Of a stretch of 10,652 nt of DNA, positions 6,918 to 10,652 are shown piece after piece. The translations under genes and the position numbers were made by a program. Numbering within the stretch: the stretch's first letter is position 1; each line of letters begins with the position of its first letter. Origin of the DNA: 2-02-FULL-62-14 sp035632555 (GTDB lineage Bacteria; Nitrospirota; Nitrospiria; Nitrospirales; Nitrospiraceae). The notes under the pieces are model-generated. The model saw only the letters and a list, made by a program, of their open reading frames with translations, ran no database searches and was not told the DNA's origin. The stretch spans positions 1 through 10,652 of the forward strand of contig DASQGO010000034.1 of NCBI GenBank assembly GCA_035632555.1, read 5' to 3'.

Positions 6918-7712
6918 ATGAAGAAGGGCGTATTGTTTGTGGTTGCTGTGGTGGCGGTGGCGTTTCTCGCCATGCCGCTCACCTCGTTTGCCGGCGGCAC
7001 GATCACCGGGAAGGTGACGTATAGCGGCAAGCCGATCGACAAGGAGTTCCTGTTTGCCAAGTTCCCGAATCCGAAGTTCTGCCCGAAGAACCCCAATAAG
7101 GCGTTGGTTCAGGGCGAGAAGCGGATTTTGAAGTCCGTTGAAGTCGGTGCGGGTGGCGCGTTGAAGGGCGCGGTGGTCGCGGTGGCCGACATCGATGACC
7201 AGGCGTTCATCGACAGCTATAAGGGCACGGAAGTCGTGGCGGCGTTTTGCGAGTTCCAGCCGTACACCGGCGTCGTGGTGCCGATGAAGAGCTTCCGCGT
7301 GGAAAACACCGATTCGGACCCGGACGATCCCAAGTCCGTGAAGGGCGTGCTGCACAACCCGCATTCCTTCGAGGTGATGGGCTCCAGCTCCTCGACCGTG
7401 TTCAACATCGGTCTGGCGGAGAAGGGCTCGAAGCTCGACAAGCCGGCGACGATGCGGAAGGCGAAGAACGGTTCGTTTTTCCGTCTGCAGTGCGACCAGC
7501 ATGAGTTCATGCAGTCGTTCTTCCTCCCGGTCACCAACAAGCACTTTGCGGTGGTGAAGGAGGACGGGACTTTCGAGATCGCCGATGTGCCGGCCGGCAA
7601 GCACAAGCTGGTGGTCTGGCATCCGGGTGACGGAAAAGGCCTGCGGACCGAAGTGGAAGTGGATGTGGCGGAAGGCGGCAAGGCGACGGTAGACGCCAAG
7701 CTCGGCAAGTAA
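6918..7712 (+). CDS. Exported amicyanin-like cupredoxin / carboxypeptidase-regulatory-like protein (paralogue 3)
   Basis: This 264-residue exported protein is a more distant relative of the two duplicated proteins upstream. The signal peptide is residues 1-25 (KK, then a Val/Ala-rich core, ending SFA before GG). The possible copper site is Cys192-x2-His195-x2-Met198 (CDQHEFM) with His146 and His149 (LHNPHSF), again with amicyanin spacing. The FPNPKFC and FCEFQPY segments match the FPDP-YC and ARDC positions of the paralogues. The C-terminus (about 213-240: VVKEDGTFEIADVPAGKH, WHPG) is carboxypeptidase-regulatory-like. It has its own promoter, a strong Shine-Dalgarno and its own terminator. 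By hand count 28 of 29 lysines use AAG, against 5 of 13 in paralogue 1, which suggests high expression. An abundant periplasmic copper or electron carrier is the best guess; the redox role is inferred. Confidence 0.88.
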   Translation: MKKGVLFVVAVVAVAFLAMPLTSFAGGTITGKVTYSGKPIDKEFLFAKFPNPKFCPKNPNKALVQGEKRILKSVEVGAGGALKGAVVAVADIDDQAFIDSYKGTEVVAAFCEFQPYTGVVVPMKSFRVENTDSDPDDPKSVKGVLHNPHSFEVMGSSSSTVFNIGLAEKGSKLDKPATMRKAKNGSFFRLQCDQHEFMQSFFLPVTNKHFAVVKEDGTFEIADVPAGKHKLVVWHPGDGKGLRTEVEVDVAEGGKATVDAKLGK

Positions 7713-7739
7713 GTTCCGCTGATTCATTCGCGTTTCCGG

Positions 7740-7783
7740 AAAGGGCAGCGGCGGGCAACCGTCGCTGCCCTTTCTGTTTTGTT
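7740..7783 (+). terminator. Rho-independent terminator with GCAA tetraloop
   Basis: A 15-bp stem (7740-7754 with 7759-7773) contains one G-T wobble. It is capped by the GNRA-type tetraloop GCAA (7755-7758) and followed by the T-rich CTGTTTTGTT. It lies 27 bases after the stop of paralogue 3 and ends that single-gene transcript. Confidence 0.9.
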
Positions 7784-7798
7784 CGTTCGCTCCGTCCG

Positions 7799-7828
7799 TT
7801 GCCTTTACGCTCCCGCTCTAGGTAAGAT
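7799..7828 (+). promoter_or_regulatory. Candidate promoter of the methyltransferase operon
   Basis: TTGCCT (7799-7804) and TAAGAT (7823-7828) are separated by 18 bases, and each matches the sigma70 consensus at four of six positions. A promoter is expected here because a strong terminator lies just upstream and the next gene starts at 7879. The exact boxes are uncertain. Confidence 0.35.
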
Positions 7829-7878
7829 GCACGCATCGTATTGAGAAATCTGTAAAAGCCCTGTTTTTGAGGATGTCC

Positions 7879-8868
7879 GTGGCACGGGAACTCTCGCTCG
7901 CCGAAATTTTCCAGCTCGGCTATTACTGGGAAACGAAAATTCTCTTAACCGCCGTCAAGCTGGACCTGTTCTCCGCGATCGATGCCAAGCCGAAGACGGC
8001 CGTTGAGGTCGCGCAACGGATTGGCGCGGATGCGCGTACGCTGGAACTGCTCATGAATGCGCTGGTGGCGACTGGCGCGCTGACGAAAGACAACGACCGG
8101 TTTGCCAATACCTCGGTGGCACAGACCCATCTGGTGAAAACCTCGCCAAGCTATATCGGTCATCTCCTGATGCTGCACGATGCGGAATGGAACAACTGGG
8201 GCAAACTGGAAGAGACCGTGAAGACCGGACGCTCGCCGGTCACCCAGCATGTGTTTGAAACCGATCCTGAACTGGGAGCCAATGTTCTGTCCGTGCTGCA
8301 CCGAATCGGCGAGCAGAGCGGGCCGGCGCTGGCCAAGCGGTTGGCGCTCGGAGGGGCCCAAACCATGCTGGATCTGGGCGGCGGCGCCGGTACCAATGCC
8401 ATCGCGTTCTGCACGGTCTATCCCGATTTGAAGGCGACGGTATTCGATCTGCCGCAAACGTTGCGGGTGACGGAGCGGACCGTCAAACAAGCAGGCCTGG
8501 AGGATCGGATTGCGTTGAAGCCGGGCAATTTCAACAAGGATGCTCTCGGCGCGTCGTACGACATCGTGCTGATGTCGGACATCCTGCACTATCAGGATGA
8601 CCGGATGAATGCCGCGGTGGTGAAGAAAGTGCACGCCCATGTGAATCTCGGCGGCCGGCTGGTGATCAAAGACCGGTTCCTGGATGCAACGGGAACAGGT
8701 CCGGCCTGGACAACGGCCTTCGCGGTGCACATTCTGGTGAATACGGAAAGGGGCCGGTGCTACCGGACTGCGGATGCGATGCGATGGATGACAGATGCAG
8801 GCTTTAAGGACGTGGCCGAGCTTGAGCAAACGGCTGTGGTGCAGGGTGTGAAGCCGGGTAGAAAGTAA
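7879..8868 (+). CDS. SAM-dependent O-methyltransferase, BchU/CrtF/acetylserotonin type
   Basis: The product (about 329 residues) has the two-part layout of the Methyltransf_2 family. The N-terminal winged-helix dimerisation region (about 1-95) contains YYWETKILLTAVKLDLF and the TAVEVAQRIGADARTLELLM helix-turn-helix-like segment. A Rossmann SAM-binding domain follows, with the glycine-rich motif LDLGGGAGTN (about 164-173), an acidic residue after strand 2 (VFDLPQT) and the late motif LMSDILHYQDD...GGRLVIKD. The GTG at 7879 is preferred because GAGGA (7869-7873) lies 5 bases upstream. An in-frame ATG at 7873 would overlap that ribosome site, and a TTG at 7867 is also possible. The family methylates hydroxyls or ring carbons of small aromatic, carotenoid or bacteriochlorophyll-type substrates; the substrate here is unknown. 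The following gene starts 6 bases after the stop. Confidence 0.85.
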   Translation: MARELSLAEIFQLGYYWETKILLTAVKLDLFSAIDAKPKTAVEVAQRIGADARTLELLMNALVATGALTKDNDRFANTSVAQTHLVKTSPSYIGHLLMLHDAEWNNWGKLEETVKTGRSPVTQHVFETDPELGANVLSVLHRIGEQSGPALAKRLALGGAQTMLDLGGGAGTNAIAFCTVYPDLKATVFDLPQTLRVTERTVKQAGLEDRIALKPGNFNKDALGASYDIVLMSDILHYQDDRMNAAVVKKVHAHVNLGGRLVIKDRFLDATGTGPAWTTAFAVHILVNTERGRCYRTADAMRWMTDAGFKDVAELEQTAVVQGVKPGRK

Positions 8869-8874
8869 AAAAAC

Positions 8875-9591
8875 ATGGCGGAGTTTCTGAAGCAATCCGG
8901 GTTTTTTGGCACGCATGCCACGATGGGGGCGGACCTCAGCCAGCTCATGGCGACCGTGTTTACGGCGCTGTTTGTGATCGGCTGGTTGCAGGCGCGTCAG
9001 CGGAAAGGCCACGCGCACCATTGGCTGATGCTGAGCGGGATGATCGCCATGCTGGCTTTTTTTACCAGCTACTACCTCTTCCGCTCGCTGGGAGTGCTGG
9101 CGTTTGAAGGCAAGGAAGGGTTCGGCGGGTCGCAGGAACTCTACGATCGCGTATTCATCCCGCTGCTGACGCTGCACATCTGTCTCGTCATCGTCGGCAT
9201 TGTCATGGCAGTCTACATGATTGTCCTGGGATTCCGCACGCAGGCCATTGTCGAAGGCAAGCGCGTACTCCGTGACAGGCTGCTTCAGACGTCATGGGGG
9301 AAAGTCGGAAGAATTTTCGGCAGCATCACGGCGATCCTTGTCGGGCTGTTTCTCTGGCGCGTGCTGACGGCAGGTTTCTCGGTGCGCAAGCTCGAGGTCT
9401 ACTTCGGGTTCATCATCCTGATCGGGATTGTCTTTGCTGTAGAGATGGCCATCCAGCGGATCTGGCCGAACGGCGAACGGCGGCACCGGACGCTGGGCCT
9501 GTTCACGATGATCGTGTATTGCGTGCTGTTCGTGACCGGCAGTCTCACATACACGATGCTGTACATCTTATATCCGGGCAAGATTGGTTGA
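8875..9591 (+). CDS. DUF420-like multi-pass membrane protein
   Basis: This 238-residue inner-membrane protein has about six hydrophobic segments (roughly 21-40, 50-69, 93-118, 148-165, 173-192, 212-234). The start GFFGTHA, the HAHHWLML segment before helix 2, the LLTLHICLV helix and the terminal ERRHRTLG...TGSLTYTMLY are the conserved blocks of DUF420 proteins. The family includes Bacillus YozB and staphylococcal CtaM, which is needed for aa3-type quinol oxidase function. The histidines at 46, 48, 49, 101 and about 208 are candidate haem or metal ligands. Usual family members are around 130-180 residues. Here about 80 extra residues with two hydrophobic segments separate helix 3 from the last block. 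It sits 6 bases after the methyltransferase gene and 4 bases before the next ATG, so one operon is likely. The biochemical role is unproven. Confidence 0.75.
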   Translation: MAEFLKQSGFFGTHATMGADLSQLMATVFTALFVIGWLQARQRKGHAHHWLMLSGMIAMLAFFTSYYLFRSLGVLAFEGKEGFGGSQELYDRVFIPLLTLHICLVIVGIVMAVYMIVLGFRTQAIVEGKRVLRDRLLQTSWGKVGRIFGSITAILVGLFLWRVLTAGFSVRKLEVYFGFIILIGIVFAVEMAIQRIWPNGERRHRTLGLFTMIVYCVLFVTGSLTYTMLYILYPGKIG

Positions 9592-9595
9592 TGTG

Positions 9596-10084
9596 ATGTT
9601 GACCTGCGGCTGCGGGCGCTGGATGCATACGGAAGGAATCGAAGAGCGGATGGGCGGCTCCACGCCGGCATGGTTCGTGCGGTTCGAATGTTGCGGCTGC
9701 CATTCGAAGTTTGGAACAGAGGCGCCGGTTGACGAAGCGGCGAAGCTGGTGGACCGGTTGATGTGGACCGATGAGGCCCGGCACGTGCTGGATCGCATGC
9801 CGCCCTATCTGGCGATGCTCGTCCGCCAGGAAGCCGAGGACTATCCGCGCTCGAAAGGCCAGAGGGTGGTCTCCTTTACCCTGCTGGCCCAGGCTCGAAA
9901 CGGCGGGACTGTGGCGTGGGACTCTGATGCCGAGCGGAGGCTGGACAATGTGCCTGGTCCGGTACGCGCCATGGCGAAAATTGAACTGGAGCGGACGGCG
10001 CTGGAGCGGGGGCAGTCGAAAGTGACGGTCGCTTTGATGGAAGAAGTGAAAGCCAGGTATTTTGGCATGGCGGCTAAAAGCTGA
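9596..10084 (+). CDS. Small Cys4-site protein with two PCP_red domains
   Basis: This 162-residue protein has no signal peptide and is probably cytoplasmic. The N-terminus carries CGCG (Cys4, Cys6) and ECCGC (Cys32, Cys33, Cys35), a likely zinc-ribbon-type or metal site. Two tandem copies of the PCP_red pattern follow. The first (from Trp57: WTDEARHVLDRMP) and the second (from Trp108: WDSDAERRLDNVP) both show the W-x2-A-x3-L-x2-P start and a following helix; the second also keeps VRAMAKIELERTALERG. PCP_red is the small C-terminal domain of the light-independent protochlorophyllide reductase B subunit, also found in non-photosynthetic bacteria with unknown role. The ATG at 9596 is used; GTG 9593 or TTG 9584, the latter overlapping the previous gene, are alternatives and no clear Shine-Dalgarno decides. 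It lies 4 bases after the DUF420 gene. Confidence 0.78.
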   Translation: MLTCGCGRWMHTEGIEERMGGSTPAWFVRFECCGCHSKFGTEAPVDEAAKLVDRLMWTDEARHVLDRMPPYLAMLVRQEAEDYPRSKGQRVVSFTLLAQARNGGTVAWDSDAERRLDNVPGPVRAMAKIELERTALERGQSKVTVALMEEVKARYFGMAAKS

Positions 10085-10141
10085 TTGTATGTTGCATCGG
10101 ATGGCATTAAGGGTTCTCCCGTCCCTGGCGCTGGCAGTGAC

Positions 10142-10147
10142 GGAGGA
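10142..10147 (+). promoter_or_regulatory. Shine-Dalgarno deciding the start of the last gene
   Basis: GGAGGA precedes the GTG at 10152 by 4 bases. No comparable site precedes the in-frame ATG at 10089, which lies only 4 bases after the stop of the PCP_red gene and could instead be reached by coupling. Confidence 0.55.
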
Positions 10148-10151
10148 ATCC

Positions 10152-10652
10152 GTGCGCAAGCGCAAACGGCTGGTGATGATTGCCCCCGGCCTCGTCGCGT
10201 TTGTTATCTATCGCTTGGCGAAGCAGGTCCTGCCGCTTTCAGATGCTGTCACGTTGCTGGCCGTAAGCGGTCTCGTGTCGGCCACGACGGCGTGCTGGGC
10301 CTATCAAAAGGGGCGCCAGGTGCCTTTTGCGCAGATCTGGAGAGAAGATGGTTGGCGGAGATTGGCATGGCTGGTTGGGTGGATCGGATTCGTGTATGGC
10401 GTGCAGTTATCCTTGATGGTGCTGGCATTGCTGAAAATTCTCGTCCACTACAATTTTCTCCAGCACCCGGACGGTCCGGCGATGATGGCGGTCATCATTG
10501 CCTGCACGTCTGTCGCGCGGGATGCGTTCGAGATCGGCCATGTCCGGTTGTTGCAGCGGCAAGGCGAGCCGGTTGTGACCTTTCCCGGCGGCGCAGGCTT
10601 CCGGGATGCCGTGATGGCCCAAACAGGGGAGATGGCCCGTTGGGTGCTGCTC
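10152..10652 (+). CDS. Unrecognised multi-pass membrane protein, 3' end outside the window
   Basis: The frame is open for 167 codons to the last base, so the gene continues beyond the window. The GTG at 10152 is preferred because GGAGGA (10142-10147) lies 4 bases upstream. An in-frame ATG at 10089 would add 21 residues. The N-terminus is strongly basic (MRKRKR). Hydrophobic stretches at about 7-21, 31-47, 76-100 and 112-121 suggest three or four membrane helices; AFEIGHVRLLQRQGE follows as a loop. I do not recognise a family. It is separated from the PCP_red gene by 67 bases (or 4 bases with the ATG) and points the same way, so it may be the last visible gene of that operon. No motif shows a catalytic or transport role. 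Confidence 0.7.
   Translation, partial: MRKRKRLVMIAPGLVAFVIYRLAKQVLPLSDAVTLLAVSGLVSATTACWAYQKGRQVPFAQIWREDGWRRLAWLVGWIGFVYGVQLSLMVLALLKILVHYNFLQHPDGPAMMAVIIACTSVARDAFEIGHVRLLQRQGEPVVTFPGGAGFRDAVMAQTGEMARWVLL

Noticed and set aside
7945..9177. Antisense open frame of 410 codons opposite the methyltransferase and DUF420 genes
   Set aside because: It crosses two well-supported genes, has no family signature and no ribosome site of note.
9689..9703. CxxCH haem-c motif in the PCP_red protein (CCGCH)
   Set aside because: The protein has no signal peptide, and the cysteines pair with an upstream CGCG as in a zinc-type site, so haem attachment is unlikely.
7879..10652. A photosynthesis (bacteriochlorophyll) gene cluster
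   Set aside because: Only families shared with such clusters are present; there are no bchB/N/L, puf or crt genes, and PCP_red and this methyltransferase family occur widely in non-phototrophs.
1..10652. Mobile elements, CRISPR arrays, tRNA or rRNA genes
   Set aside because: No transposase, spaced direct repeats, terminal inverted repeats or RNA gene patterns were seen; gene spacing and composition look uniform.

Overview
The window is about 10.7 kb of GC-rich (roughly 60%) bacterial chromosome. All supported genes are on the + strand, tightly packed, with no rRNA, tRNA, CRISPR array or mobile element visible. The mix of genes suggests a free-living Gram-negative respiratory bacterium, possibly a Nitrospirota/Nitrospira-like organism: a very large multicopper oxidase, several exported amicyanin-like cupredoxin/carboxypeptidase-regulatory-like proteins, a DUF420 membrane protein and a PCP_red-domain protein. 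The assignment is inferred from gene content, not from a marker gene.

Region 1 (2-3405): the 3' part of a giant multi-domain multicopper oxidase whose start lies upstream. The type 1/type 3 motif (HCH...H....M) comes first and the HWH and HDH motifs follow. Two further rounds of cupredoxin-like motifs have lost their copper ligands. A textbook intrinsic terminator follows, and an extended -10 promoter appears to sit so that its start point falls inside the terminator stem.

Region 2 (3460-6749): a probable operon of two tandemly duplicated exported proteins, each with an amicyanin-spaced C-x2-H-x2-M site and a C-terminal carboxypeptidase-regulatory-like domain, followed by an exported TPR/HEAT-repeat protein.

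Region 3 (6759-7783): a monocistronic third paralogue of the cupredoxin-like family. It has a good sigma70-type promoter, a strong Shine-Dalgarno, almost exclusive AAG lysine codons and a long GNRA-capped terminator, all signs of high expression.

Region 4 (7799-10652): a second probable operon. It holds an O-methyltransferase of the BchU/CrtF/acetylserotonin type, a DUF420-like multi-pass membrane protein with an apparent insertion, a small protein with a Cys4 site and two PCP_red domains, and an unrecognised multi-pass membrane protein that runs off the window.

Working model (inference): regions 1-3 form a periplasmic copper-protein locus in which a permuted six-domain-type oxidase works with small cupredoxin-like carriers and an exported repeat scaffold. 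Substrate and electron-transfer partners cannot be read from sequence. Region 4 may serve tetrapyrrole/haem-linked or oxidase-assembly chemistry, but this is weaker.
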